A program made the translations under genes and the position numbers. Positions 45,843-55,464 of a stretch of 64,000 nucleotides of DNA are shown here, piece after piece. The DNA comes from Natronorubrum bangense. Its GTDB lineage: Archaea; Halobacteriota; Halobacteria; Halobacteriales; Natrialbaceae. The notes under the pieces are model-generated. The model was not told where the DNA came from. It made no database searches and worked only from the letters and a program-made list of their open reading frames with translations. How positions within the stretch are numbered: the first letter of the stretch is position 1; every line of letters starts with the position of its first letter. The DNA lies in assembly GCF_004799645.1 (NCBI RefSeq), contig NZ_CP031308.1, positions 62,001 through 126,000 on the forward strand, in the 5' to 3' direction.

Positions 45843-47281
45843 TCTTCAGTGAACTCGAACAGCGACGTATCGACGCCGATCATTTTCAGGTACGTCTCAT
45901 CGCCTGTCGCCTCGGTTAGCCCCTCACAGACGTCTTGGAGTTCGTCGGTATCCCACTGCTCGAGGTATTCGCTCGTCGACTTGTCCTGTTCGAAGCGATA
46001 TCGGAGGAAGTGTGCCTTATCCAGAGCGGTGAGATCACCGTTATCTTCCTGTGCCTTGCTCTGGACGTAGGCCTGGCGCTTTTCGTCGGCCCAGTCACAG
46101 AGGACGAAATTATTGCCCTCGGTTCGGAAGAGGTGCATCTCTTTCATCGTCTCTTCGGCGGCATCGGAGTGTTTGAGATGCTTGTTTAGGTCGTCGTAGG
46201 ATGGGTTGTACGCCTCGAGGAGGTCGAGGTAGACAGCTTGTTCGCCGCGGGTATTGTCCTGAATAATCCCGTAGATTTTCTGGACGACCTCCTTGGCAGA
46301 CATAATATCGCTCCCACGATGAACCTCGCCGTGATGTTTGGAGTATTCCTGGAAACATTTCCCCATCTCGATGACACCGATGTCACCAGCTGCGAGATCC
46401 CGACTCTCCTCAAGCGTTTCTCGAGTTTTGGTGGCTGTTCGAACGATACGTCGCCGGAGAGAGTTCCACGAGATGGGTTTTCGATCTTTTATCGGGCGCG
46501 CAACAATAACAATGTCAAAAGCAACAGCTCCAGCACCTGTAAACTTATTCAGGTCAGAATTAATTGGGTACGTTGCCGTCACTTCGAATTCATTCTCACA
46601 GAGAGATTCAAGAAGTTCACCCCATGATTCTTCATCACTGTGGTGATATGTGAAAGCTAACAATCCATCGTTTTTGAGTGCCTGGTTGGCTATGGAAAGT
46701 GCTTCACCCATTTCATGCTCAAAGTCCTCAGCCGTCTTATTTAATGCTGGATTCGTTACAATTGAATCTGCTCGTGGAGTATGATCGTTATCAAATCCGG
46801 GGTAGATCCCCTCAAGCAGAATCTTTTGCCACACGTAAAACATGTCGGACAACTCCGAGTAAATCACATTATCATAATATGGTGGATCGGTAACAATGGC
46901 ATCAAATTCTCCTTCGGTAGTAATATTTCTCATATCACCCACGCTAATTTCTGAATTTAGCCCAACTGGTTGAGCGAATGTGGGTGTTTCTTTGGCTTCT
47001 CCTTCTTCTACGTAGCGTTCAGTAGGTTTGTTTGCATACTCGACCCCGTTCAATAACATATCCCAGATTGCAGTGAAACTTCCCGACCCAAATTTTGTTC
47101 CCCAGACATTATTCTCAACAGGATATGTAGTGGGCACAAATGCATTCGCTTTAAACATATGATCGGCCTTATTATATCCATTATTGTATGTAACGAATTT
47201 ACAATTGTATCTAATGGCGTCAGAAAAGGCGAGCAACAAAAATTCTCTTAGGTTTTTGTCAGATATGGAGTCGATGCTTTT
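45839..47281 (-). pseudogene. 3' part of the third DUF1156 methylase, cut off by an IS66-family insertion
   Basis: Starting at the junction at 47281, this fragment encodes the C-terminal half: LLKSIDSISDKNLREFLLLA, the catalytic motif DPPYYDNVIYSEL and the conserved tail ending at TAA 45839. Joining it to the 5' part at 48895, with one copy of the target duplication removed, restores one frame of about 893 residues from the start at 50130. Copies 1 and 2 align across the junction (RQL-CLS-LL). The fragment alone has lost the AdoMet-binding motif and should be inactive. The region 46470-47281 is A/T-rich while 45839-46470 is GC-rich. An open frame continues into the insertion element but is not natural. 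Confidence 0.85.
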
Positions 47282-47289
47282 CAATAATC
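47282..47289. repeat. 8-bp target site duplication, left copy
   Basis: CAATAATC, identical to the copy at 48895-48902 on the other side of the element. An 8-bp duplication is typical of IS66-family elements. Confidence 0.9.
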
Positions 47290-48894
47290 GTATGTGTTTA
47301 GCCCGGGCTGATTTCGGTACTCTCTCGTAGGAAGCGTTCAACGGACGCGATATGAACAGGCAGCAGACATCGGATACGATTCTCAGGGATGGGCTCCGCA
47401 GCGGAGCCCATCCCGTTACTTCTGCTGTCACTACTGGTTGGTGGAGTCTGTGAACGCAGACGATTTCACCAAAGAAGAGCTCCTTTCTCGGCTTCTCCAA
47501 CTTGAGCAACGAGTCGAAGAACTCGAACGGGAGAACAAGCGAAAGGACAAGAAAATCGATCAGAAGGACGAGCGGATAGAAGAACTCGAAACACGCCTTC
47601 GCAAATACGAAAATCCGCATACACCGCCCAGTAAGCGACGGTCGGGGACTGACGAGTCCCCGACCTCGCAGGACGACGAAGACGAGAATGTTCGAACCGA
47701 TGGCGGTACTCCCGGACGGAAGGACGGTCACGACCCTGAGTGGCGTGCAACAGCAGATCCCGACAAAGAGATCGATGTCACCTGTGACTGTTGTCCCGAG
47801 TGTGGTGAACACTTCGACGAGTCGGTGGGCGTCAGCCCCCGACTCGTCGAGGAGGTTCCCGATCCACAGCCACCAGAAATCACCCGGTACAACCGTCACT
47901 ACTACCAGTGCAGCTCTTGTGGAACAGAAACCGTTGCTACACACCCCGACTGCCCCGATGAGGGGCAGTTCGGGGTGAACGTCATCTCTCAAGCAGCACT
48001 TTCTCGGTACGATCACCGCCTCCCCTACCGGAAAATCGCTGACCGGTTCGAGCAACTGCATGGATTAGAACTCTCGGGCGCGTCCGCGTGGCACGCGACC
48101 GAGCGCGCTGCGCGCGCCGGTCGCTGCGAATACGAACAGATTCGAAGACAGATTCAGCAAGCAGAGATCGTTCACGTTGACGAAACCGGTATCAAACGCG
48201 AGGGTGAGCAGGCGTGGATTTGGACGTTTCGGACGAGCGAGCACACGCTATACGCCGTAAGGGAGAGTCGTGGAAGTGATGTTCCCGCGGAAGTCCTCGG
48301 CGAGGACTTCCCGGGAACGGTCATCTGCGATGGGTGGACGGCGTATCCAGCGTTCAGCAGTAACCTTCAGCGGTGCTGGGCACATCTTCTCCGAGAAGCT
48401 GAAGACGCTGCTAGTGACCACGAGGAGGCAGAGCCCGTTTACCGGTATCTCAAGCAGATGTTCGTCGGTCTCCAGTCGTGGCTGGAGACCGACCCGAGTC
48501 TTCGTGAGAGAGCACAGATGCACCGCTCATGCCAGAACGGGCTTAGATCGCTCGTGGGGCGGTCAGTAACCGACGAACCAGTGGCAACACTACTCGGGAA
48601 AATCGAAGGAGGGATCGACCACTGGCTCACCTTCGTCGGTGAGCCAGCGGTCTCCCCGACGAACAACGCAGCTGAGAACGCACTTCGTGAACCAGTCGTT
48701 CTCCGGAAAATCATCGGGACACTCCGTAACGATCGAGGTATGTTCGTTCACGAGACGATCTTGTCCCTGCTGGCGACATGGCGCCAGCAGGGACGCAATC
48801 CCTACGAAGAACTTCGCCGAGTCGTCAACAACAATGAGATGATCTCACGGGCTCACACTGAACCGGCTGTTGAGACTTCGGGGTAAACACGTAC
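47290..48894 (+). mobile_element. IS66-family insertion sequence, 1605 bp
   Basis: The ends are imperfect 16-bp terminal inverted repeats, GTATGTGTTTAGCCCG on the left and GTACGTGTTTACCCCG (read inward) on the right, with two mismatches. They are flanked by the identical 8-bp duplication CAATAATC. The element carries one transposase gene and no accessory tnpA/tnpB, as in compact haloarchaeal IS66 elements (ISH10-like). The GTAY ends and 8-bp duplication fit the family. It inserted inside the third DUF1156 methylase gene, in the opposite orientation. Intact ends, duplication and transposase point to a recent event. Confidence 0.92.
47438..48886 (+). CDS. IS66-family DDE transposase
   Basis: The protein has 482 residues. 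An N-terminal coiled coil (about 12-55) is followed by a Zn-binding-like region (CDCCPECGEHF and CSSCG, about 115-160) and the DDE domain: IVHVDETGIKREGEQAW (first Asp), GTVICDGWTAYPAF (second Asp) and SPTNNAAENALREP (Glu). These blocks are characteristic of IS66 TnpC-type transposases. The start may be TTG 47438 or the next GTG codons. The stop lies just inside the right inverted repeat. Confidence 0.92.
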   Translation: MVESVNADDFTKEELLSRLLQLEQRVEELERENKRKDKKIDQKDERIEELETRLRKYENPHTPPSKRRSGTDESPTSQDDEDENVRTDGGTPGRKDGHDPEWRATADPDKEIDVTCDCCPECGEHFDESVGVSPRLVEEVPDPQPPEITRYNRHYYQCSSCGTETVATHPDCPDEGQFGVNVISQAALSRYDHRLPYRKIADRFEQLHGLELSGASAWHATERAARAGRCEYEQIRRQIQQAEIVHVDETGIKREGEQAWIWTFRTSEHTLYAVRESRGSDVPAEVLGEDFPGTVICDGWTAYPAFSSNLQRCWAHLLREAEDAASDHEEAEPVYRYLKQMFVGLQSWLETDPSLRERAQMHRSCQNGLRSLVGRSVTDEPVATLLGKIEGGIDHWLTFVGEPAVSPTNNAAENALREPVVLRKIIGTLRNDRGMFVHETILSLLATWRQQGRNPYEELRRVVNNNEMISRAHTEPAVETSG

Positions 48895-48902
48895 CAATAA
48901 TC
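48895..48902. repeat. 8-bp target site duplication, right copy
   Basis: CAATAATC, identical to 47282-47289. Confidence 0.9.
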
Positions 48903-50130
48903 TACTGAGACAGAGCAACTGGCGCTCAGTGAACATGTCCTCCCATTTTGTATAACCGTACGGTCGAAGGTCTCCTGCCCCAGGAGCAGATCCTGAAAAT
49001 TTCCCAGAGGTAGTTTTCCAACCATCTGGGATTTGTTCAGATGGTGCATATTTATGCAGATCGGTTCGAGTGTTCCATTCACGCTTTGCCTCTTCGAATA
49101 TTTGTTTGTCCTTAGGTTCGGCTTCTTTATACCCTTTATAAGCACTTTTTTCTCTTCCTGCATGATCACACTCTTCGCAATAGTATTCTACTCCATAAAG
49201 CCTGAGATTATATCCTTGCTCCTGAATCGCTTTCGTAATTGATTCTTTCTGTCCACACTCTGGACAGTTGTAATAACCTCCCCGGGATACATTTCCATTC
49301 TTCGGCTCAAACTCGAAAGAGCACTCATCACATTCCGCCTCGTCTTGCCAATCATCAACAAGGCTTATTGTCTCACAGCCGGGACAAAGTACATTCTCTT
49401 TATCATCATTCTCATAACGCCCAGCAGCAACGCGATAATCTTTGAATAAGGGGACAGTTGCATCACAAGAGACACAATCAATTTCTTTCACCCAAAAATT
49501 ATACATCACGTCCGCGTCGTGCTCGCCGTCGCAATTGGGACACGGCGTCTTGTAATACTGGAGAATCTCATCAGCAACGTCCTCTTTGACTTGCTCGAAC
49601 GCTTCCTCAAGTTCCTCAACGTCTGTCTGGCCAGCATCGAGCTGCTTCTTTGTGACGAACCATGCCACAGGGTTCAGGTCGACGCCAACGGAGTCGACGC
49701 CGAAACGAGAAGCCTCTACGAGCGACGTCCCGCCGCCCATAAACGGATCGAGAATCTTTTTGTCTTTGATCCGGACGTCCTTCGGATAGAAGTCCCACAG
49801 TGATTCCGGATCGTCCATCGAGACCTCGCGAATAGCGTCGACGAGATCTTGATTGCTTAATCCATTCCTGCCGAGTGTTTGGTTCTCACCCGGTTCGTAC
49901 ACATCGACATCGTCAATCGTTGTATCATCGTCGAGAAGTGAATAGAGCGTAATCGCACGGAAAAGACACCCCGGCCTGCGTGCCCACCACTTGTGCATCG
50001 TGTAGATGGGGCGATACCACTGTTTCGCTCGTCCCTCCTTTTCTGCGATCTCATTCACTCGCTCGATCGGAAAGCCACGTTCGATAGGAAGTTCAGAACG
50101 GCCTTCCTCTCGTGGTTGCTGCTCAGACAT
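48895..50130 (-). pseudogene. 5' part of the third DUF1156 methylase, truncated by the IS
   Basis: It encodes the N-terminal block LPIERGFPIERVNEIA, MHKWWARR, the AdoMet motif DPFMGGGTS and the CxxC Zn ribbons (CVSC, CPGC, CDEC, CPEC, CEEC), then breaks at RQLLCLSRLL where the element begins. The start at 50130 (MSEQQPRE) is preferred over 50160 because the TATA-like box overlaps the latter. Translation would run about 14 codons into the element before stopping. The stretch 48900-49500 is A/T-rich while 49510-50130 is GC-rich, the mirror image of the 3' fragment. The truncated protein lacks DPPY and cannot methylate DNA by itself; complementation between fragments is unlikely but not excluded. 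Confidence 0.85.
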
Positions 50131-50157
50131 TTGATATCCCTCCATTTTCACGAGAGA

Positions 50158-50167
50158 CATATAAATC
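50158..50167 (-). promoter_or_regulatory. TATA-like box of the third methylase
   Basis: The plus-strand block CATATAAATC lies 28-37 bases upstream of the ATG at 50130 and overlaps the alternative ATG at 50160, which it therefore argues against. Confidence 0.5.
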
Positions 50168-50225
50168 TGGTACTACGCTTGCCTGTCACAGACGAAGTTG
50201 GAATTCAACAGTGGTGGTATTGCTG

Positions 50226-52928
50226 TCAGTAAGAGGTCCTCGTCTCCATTGTAATAGAGTCTCGCTGCCAGTCGCTGCTTGAGAACTCCAATTTGAACGT
50301 TCCTGCACTACGGGCCGTCTCCGCATCCGCATAGCGAACAATCGGGTCCGTCGACAGAACTTCGGTCACCCTGTACACACGATATCGCTCCGACTCTGCT
50401 TCGAGCAGTTGCGTTTGCGTGGTATTCAGATCGAAATCCTGTTTCGACTCTTTTGTTGATTTGACCTCGACAATCTGTCCATCGGGGTCATTGATAGAGC
50501 CGACATCCAAATCTCGGCCGATTTTTGCCTGCCTGACATCGACATCTTGCTTCGCTTCCAGCTGTAGCTTCACGAAGAGCTCACCCAGTGCTCCAATGGT
50601 GTGTTTCTCATTGACCATCGAGTCGACCCCAAGTTTCCGAAGGAACGGCCTCCAGTCGTCGACGCCGAGTTCGTCGAACGTCTCCAGGTACGCTTCACTC
50701 ACGTACCGAGGTCCGGTTCTGAGGGCGTCAGCACCTGCTTCGGCGAAGATACCGCGATTTTCGATCACCGTGTTCGTAGTAAACCAGGGAGCGGCTTGGA
50801 GATTTTGAGTCGGAGCATCTGTATCGTCTGCCACAGTCGGGCCGTAGGCTTCACCGAGGAGAAGCTGAGATGGCGAGAGCCAGGAGCCATCTTCTGTTTG
50901 TAGTCGGAGGGTTGGCGGATCCTCACCGACTTCCCACTCGCCATCACTCGATGCCCGACAGAGGATTGCCGCTACGAGGTATCGGTCATTCGTCGTGAGA
51001 GTGTCCCATTCGACGGTCTGGAGCCATTCTTCGATCAGTGCTCCTTCGGTCAACTCTTCTACATCGTTCTTATCCAGCACCGACCGAATCTCCTCCTTTT
51101 CGGCAAGGTCACTATCTACAATATTGAGAGAGGACCGGACCTCTTGTAGCGGGCGCGCAGTCTCGAACTCGTCTAAGTCTATCCCAGTAGGTGGAAGGTA
51201 GACCTGCTCTACGTCATCAGTTCCAACTACTCGCCCATCTTCTAATGGCACAGCGGTTGTGCTGAGGATATTTGATTGCCTAAACGAAGCTTTGCTTGAA
51301 ATCCCCTCGAATACTCGCTCGAAGGTGTTCGTTCTCTCCACACCGGCAACACCCTCGAGCGTCGTCGTGACATCATAGTTCTGGAGAAACTGATGGATGC
51401 CGAGCGATTTTCTGCTCTCGATCGTTTGGTAGATCTCCTCGTGTTCCTCGTGAATGGGACGGTCAGCACCCGCTTCCTCTACTTGATCAGCGTCGAAAGC
51501 TTCGCCAATGTGTTCGTCAACCACCTGGCAGTCGTCTAATTTGATTCGTTGGCCCGCTTGATCTCGGACTAAACTTGAGCTCTCGACATACTCGTGAATT
51601 CTGTTAACGATCTCCGTTGTTACGAACGTGTCTCCCTGCCCTTCTGGTACGAATACGCCAAGGTCAGTCCACCAATCGTCGTGACCAGCAACAACATCGA
51701 GGACATCCTTCGCACACTCAACTACGCCCTGTGCGATCTCGCGGTTCCAGGGAAGCTCTTGCTTGATCGTCTGTCGATCAGCAGGCGTGAGGAAGTCTGC
51801 GTGAACGAGAAAGTCGAAGTCAGTCTCGAGTTCTTTGAGAGGAAGATAGCTGAATACGCCTGTGTGCAGAGTCCCGCTTTCCGGCCGGGCGAATCCCCCA
51901 TCATCGTCTACGATACAGGCGATGAACACCTCGCGGTAATCTACACCTCCACGCATATACTGCTCCGTCTTTGGGTCTTCCTGAATGCTGTCCGGCACCT
52001 CCCAGAGATGTTTGAACAGTACCCACGTATCCGCCTCCTTCGTCCCATCTGCTAACGACTCCTCGAGTTCTACAACTTCGATAGGATCGAACTGCGCGTC
52101 TGCCTCGTCTCTGATCGTCTTCTGCTTTAAGCTGGGGAATTGCTGTCTCGCTCTCTCAACAGACGACGCTAACCCATCATCACGAACGTCGTCTGTCCGG
52201 CTAATATGCCGTGAGTTGTCCGAGTAATGATCTTCGATAGATAACTCACGCACATCTTTCAAGAAGAGGAATACACGCCGGTCGATGTTCTCGGAATGGA
52301 GGGGTTCGAAGAGTTCGTCTTTCGAAAGCAGTTCCCGGCCCCGTTCGTCCAGTCTAACAACAAACCGGGTAGTATACTCAGTTCCATCGATCTCCGCAGG
52401 GACCTCTGTTTCCTTCGTAGCGTTACATTCCCAGGGAACGACTCTCCAGGGGATCTCATCACCGTGTTTTTCCGCACGTTCTCTATCGAACGAGAAGTGG
52501 AATTGACCGGAGTGGACCTCGACGCATTGACTGATCTCGAAGATCGATTTGAATCCTACTCCGATGAAGCCGATGTGATCACGGGGATGCTTCGGTGAGA
52601 CGCCAGCTGCACACAGTCCAGTTACGTCGTCCTTGACATCGTCAGTATCTCTATCCTGGCCTTCGAGTGCACTGTCGGTGAACTTACGCCCGTTGTTGAG
52701 AATTTCTAAGCACCAGTCGCCGTCGATCTGCCGGACTTGAAAACGGACTGCACTGGCACCCTCATCGTCTGCGTTTTGGATGAATTCAAGCGGGAAATAT
52801 GTCGAAGCAAAGTTCATCTGAACGACATTCGAGTGACCGTGGAGACTTGTTCTCACAAGATCAGGCGAATCGGCCAGATATTGCTCTCGAATTCTCCGTA
52901 CTAATTGGTCTGGATTGCTAGCTTCCAT
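50226..52928 (-). CDS. sacsin-like GHKL ATPase with C-terminal DUF3883/PD-(D/E)XK-like domain, 900 aa
   Basis: The N-terminus carries the Bergerat ATP-binding motifs of sacsin/Hsp90: FPLEFIQNADDEG (Asn 52), EILNNGRKF (about 75-83) and IGFIGVGFKSIF (119-130). The C-terminal 90 residues contain IGRDLDVGSIN and QIVEVKSTKES, a D...E-x-K pattern of PD-(D/E)XK nucleases and of DUF3883, suggesting cleavage or recognition of DNA. The gene lies upstream of the third methylase on the same strand (about 100 bases apart), so the two probably formed one module before the insertion. It is a shorter relative in design of the 1990-aa protein at 21-27 kb. With the methylase broken, a nuclease here could be dangerous or already silent. 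Confidence 0.75.
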   Translation of the reverse strand: MEASNPDQLVRRIREQYLADSPDLVRTSLHGHSNVVQMNFASTYFPLEFIQNADDEGASAVRFQVRQIDGDWCLEILNNGRKFTDSALEGQDRDTDDVKDDVTGLCAAGVSPKHPRDHIGFIGVGFKSIFEISQCVEVHSGQFHFSFDRERAEKHGDEIPWRVVPWECNATKETEVPAEIDGTEYTTRFVVRLDERGRELLSKDELFEPLHSENIDRRVFLFLKDVRELSIEDHYSDNSRHISRTDDVRDDGLASSVERARQQFPSLKQKTIRDEADAQFDPIEVVELEESLADGTKEADTWVLFKHLWEVPDSIQEDPKTEQYMRGGVDYREVFIACIVDDDGGFARPESGTLHTGVFSYLPLKELETDFDFLVHADFLTPADRQTIKQELPWNREIAQGVVECAKDVLDVVAGHDDWWTDLGVFVPEGQGDTFVTTEIVNRIHEYVESSSLVRDQAGQRIKLDDCQVVDEHIGEAFDADQVEEAGADRPIHEEHEEIYQTIESRKSLGIHQFLQNYDVTTTLEGVAGVERTNTFERVFEGISSKASFRQSNILSTTAVPLEDGRVVGTDDVEQVYLPPTGIDLDEFETARPLQEVRSSLNIVDSDLAEKEEIRSVLDKNDVEELTEGALIEEWLQTVEWDTLTTNDRYLVAAILCRASSDGEWEVGEDPPTLRLQTEDGSWLSPSQLLLGEAYGPTVADDTDAPTQNLQAAPWFTTNTVIENRGIFAEAGADALRTGPRYVSEAYLETFDELGVDDWRPFLRKLGVDSMVNEKHTIGALGELFVKLQLEAKQDVDVRQAKIGRDLDVGSINDPDGQIVEVKSTKESKQDFDLNTTQTQLLEAESERYRVYRVTEVLSTDPIVRYADAETARSAGTFKLEFSSSDWQRDSITMETRTSY

Positions 52929-52954
52929 TGATTGGTGATAAATCAGAAGTTCTT

Positions 52955-52964
52955 AACATATAAA
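52955..52964 (-). promoter_or_regulatory. TATA-like box of the 900-aa sacsin-like gene
   Basis: The plus-strand block AACATATAAA lies 27-36 bases upstream of the start at 52928. Confidence 0.45.
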
Positions 52965-52994
52965 TTCCAATAGGGACACTACGACTGGTAGTAC

Positions 52995-53927
52995 GTGTCT
53001 GATCCCAATATGGACCTCCCGATTGACCCAACGCAAAACGACGCGTCACCACAAGAACTCATTCGCAATCTTCCCTCACAGGCCGCCCGCCGTCGCGTCC
53101 TCCAGGCAGCCGATATCTCCATCGACGTCGACGATCGGAGCTTCGCCGACACGCTCGACGAACTCTCTCAGATCGAACTCCGACGAGCAGCGTCACAGCT
53201 CCGCTTTGCGGGCGCCCGGTCAGTCTACTACTACCGAGTCGATGGACTGCGCCAGGTCTCACCCGACGTTGCGACCGGTCGAGTCGGGGATGTGGGCTCC
53301 CCGGGCGCGTACGGACCCGAAGTCCAGACCGCCGTCAGGGACCACAACCGTATCTACGTCGTCTGCAATGTCCCCGACACCGGATCCCAGACACAACTGA
53401 CGATCTCGAAAGAAAACCGGCCGACGACCGTCGCGACGTTCAAACCGAGAACACAGCTCCTCGCCGTTCGGGCATCCGACGACGGCACCGCAGACGCAAC
53501 CGTACAGGCCGTACTGAGTTATCTCGAACTGGACGATGCAACCCGAATTTCCTTCCACGATACCGGGTTCCGTGGACGGTTCGAGGATGCATGCGTGGAT
53601 GGGTATTCGACGCTCCGTCTAAGGAATACGAACCCTCGAGACACATCGCGGGAGATCGAGATCCGATCAAAGGAATCCGGAGCTGAGCATGTAGCTGACG
53701 TTCGTACCGATGCGATCGTTGAGGACCTACTCCGCCGAGGTGACACAGAACTCGAGACAGCGACGGGACTCGTCACCATCCCGACTGACGTCCGATCGAT
53801 GGAACACGGCGAACCCCTGCACCCGCGAGTGACGATTGGATTTCCGGATGGGTGGGTAACCTTCGAACAGTTTGTCCCCGAGCAGATATTGATCGAGTTC
53901 GACGATTTAGTGCGGGATTCGCTCTGA
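52995..53927 (+). CDS. hypothetical protein, 310 aa
   Basis: The frame starts at GTG 52995, with an ATG four codons on. The protein is acidic with strong GC-rich codons. The first 80 residues are helical (ELIRNLPSQAARRRVLQAA); the rest alternates strands and loops with many Thr, Val and Asp residues. I see no catalytic motif. It is divergent from the sacsin-like gene and precedes a Zn-ribbon gene by 100 bases. The role is unknown. Confidence 0.65.
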   Translation: MSDPNMDLPIDPTQNDASPQELIRNLPSQAARRRVLQAADISIDVDDRSFADTLDELSQIELRRAASQLRFAGARSVYYYRVDGLRQVSPDVATGRVGDVGSPGAYGPEVQTAVRDHNRIYVVCNVPDTGSQTQLTISKENRPTTVATFKPRTQLLAVRASDDGTADATVQAVLSYLELDDATRISFHDTGFRGRFEDACVDGYSTLRLRNTNPRDTSREIEIRSKESGAEHVADVRTDAIVEDLLRRGDTELETATGLVTIPTDVRSMEHGEPLHPRVTIGFPDGWVTFEQFVPEQILIEFDDLVRDSL

Positions 53928-54026
53928 GAGCGCGCTCGAACGTATTCTCCCTCGTTACTCCCTGGGAAATCCACAGCGATGCCCATACCAGCAAAGTCTC
54001 AGTATCTATGACTCGTAGCTCACAGT

Positions 54027-54539
54027 ATGCCCTACTGTCCGAATTGTGGTAGCCAAGTCAAGACGGTCCATCATTACTGCGGATCTTGTGGACAAGCGTT
54101 GTCCGAGATTGCAGAGTCAGAGAGCGATCCACCGATGGCGGTCGATAGGGAAGGATTCCTGTCACTGCGATCGCTCTCATACGTCAATGAACTACTGAAG
54201 GGAGAGCGAGAACTTGATCATGATTCTGTGTCCTACACGCAGTTATCCCGAGAGGTAAGTGCCGCGTTTGCGGATTTCGCTCGTCTTGCGATGGTCAATG
54301 ATCTCGATCTTCTTCATCTCTGGGCAGCTGGATCGAACACGGATTCACTGAGTATATCCGTCGACGACATGAACAGCGATCAGTTCCGAGACTGGCTCGC
54401 TGCGATTGGGTTGGGACGAACTCTTCGGATGTACGATGACGCACTCCACACTGAGTTTGAGGACGAGTTCAACGACCGACTGCAGAAACTGATCGAGTTT
54501 GTGAATGAAGAACTCGACGAAGAGGATATCTCTGAATAG
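54027..54539 (+). CDS. Zn-ribbon protein, 170 aa
   Basis: The N-terminus is a classic double-CxxC zinc ribbon (C4, C7, C18, C21: CPNCGS...CGSCG), followed by about 140 residues of helical, acidic sequence without recognised motif. Such proteins are common in haloarchaea and are often regulatory or membrane-linked; nothing here shows which. The start is ATG 54027. Confidence 0.65.
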   Translation: MPYCPNCGSQVKTVHHYCGSCGQALSEIAESESDPPMAVDREGFLSLRSLSYVNELLKGERELDHDSVSYTQLSREVSAAFADFARLAMVNDLDLLHLWAAGSNTDSLSISVDDMNSDQFRDWLAAIGLGRTLRMYDDALHTEFEDEFNDRLQKLIEFVNEELDEEDISE

Positions 54540-55012
54540 GGAGCTACAGCTGACTGGCTGTCCATATTCCTCGGACAACGCGGTTTTGAGATCAAAGCTG
54601 GCCCGCTGAGGACCTCTGTCGAGTATTGGGCGCGGCCATCAGTATCCAGATCGATGGAATCACTCCGGGTAGCCCGATCTTAGTATACATTCAGGAGTTT
54701 CGAAGTGCGTTGCATCATTTTGTACTCAAATTATATATGTGAATATGACTTTCGTTACTCGCTATATATTTATACAGGGATAGAAGAATGTCTTCTAAAA
54801 CAATTTATTTCTAGAAACATTTAAGAAATACAGAAGATATATGCCCTATCCCGACAGGCTAGCGTTTGGTAATAAATGAGCGACTCGAGGAACCGAAATC
54901 GAAAATTCTCACGAACAGGTTGCAGTCGATACAATCCGTTGAACAGTGGCTTCACCGCAAATCCGCACAGCGAGATGGCCCGATACAGATCTAGTAGAGG
55001 TCAGGTCTCTCA
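54540..55012. other. A/T-rich leader region of the transfer cluster
   Basis: The stretch 54720-54850 is strikingly A/T-rich for this window, with several TATA-like blocks (for example CTATATATTTATAC at 54762-54775). It probably carries the promoter of the downstream transfer genes and perhaps binding sites of a regulator. The only open frame of note is the small one at 54876-55016. No other gene is seen. Confidence 0.45.
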
Positions 55013-55016
55013 ATGA
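54876..55016 (+). CDS. doubtful 46-residue ORF ending on the pilin-like gene start
   Basis: ATG at 54876 opens 46 codons rich in Arg, Ser and Asn (for example MSDSRNRNRKFSRTG), basic and unlike the acidic proteome. Its TGA overlaps the ATG of the next gene, which could allow translational coupling. It may be a leader peptide or chance. Confidence 0.2.
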   Translation: MSDSRNRNRKFSRTGCSRYNPLNSGFTANPHSEMARYRSSRGQVSQ

Positions 55017-55423
55017 CGACAAGGGATCGTCCTACTGGTGAACAACAGAATCCCAATGCTCTTCGACAGCGAGTAGTACGTAGCGGATTCGCTTCGTTCC
55101 TTATCCTCTCGCTTGTCGCTGTAGACCCCGTTTTGGCTCAAGACAGCGTCGTGTGTGACGCTGAAGGCTTGCCAGACATGATCTCTGGATTCTTCCAGAT
55201 TACGACTGCGCTCGGAATTATGGGATTGGTTGTGGTCTGGCAGGCTGATTCACTCGTCGAGATGTTCACGATGAACATTGAGCAGAAAAAGAGCCTCAAA
55301 CAGCACAAGCGGACGGCGATGAAGTCTGCAGTTATCCTCGTGATCCTCGGACCGCTGTATACGGTTGCTGGATCGGCGATGGGGCTTCCACTCGCTGAGT
55401 GTGTCGACCTCGTCCCGTGGTAA
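55013..55423 (+). CDS. VirB2/TrbC-like pilin-type membrane protein
   Basis: The protein has 136 residues. A signal peptide or first membrane segment (about 23-42, ending VLAQ-D) is followed by two membrane segments (about 60-77 and 103-121) joined by a charged loop (IEQKKSLKQHKR). Cys 48 and Cys 130 could form a disulfide outside. Size, topology and its place at the head of a VirB6/VirB4 cluster match VirB2/TrbC pilin precursors. Sequence identity to that family cannot be shown by eye. Confidence 0.5.
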   Translation: MTTRDRPTGEQQNPNALRQRVVRSGFASFLILSLVAVDPVLAQDSVVCDAEGLPDMISGFFQITTALGIMGLVVVWQADSLVEMFTMNIEQKKSLKQHKRTAMKSAVILVILGPLYTVAGSAMGLPLAECVDLVPW

Positions 55424-55464
55424 CTCAACGCTACACTCTGGATCGTCTCTGATTCACTCCGCTC

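Noticed and set aside
47281..48061. N-terminal 260 codons that extend the third methylase frame into the IS element
   Set aside because: They read backwards through the transposase gene and are rich in Val, Leu and Cys noise; the natural junction is the target duplication at 47282.
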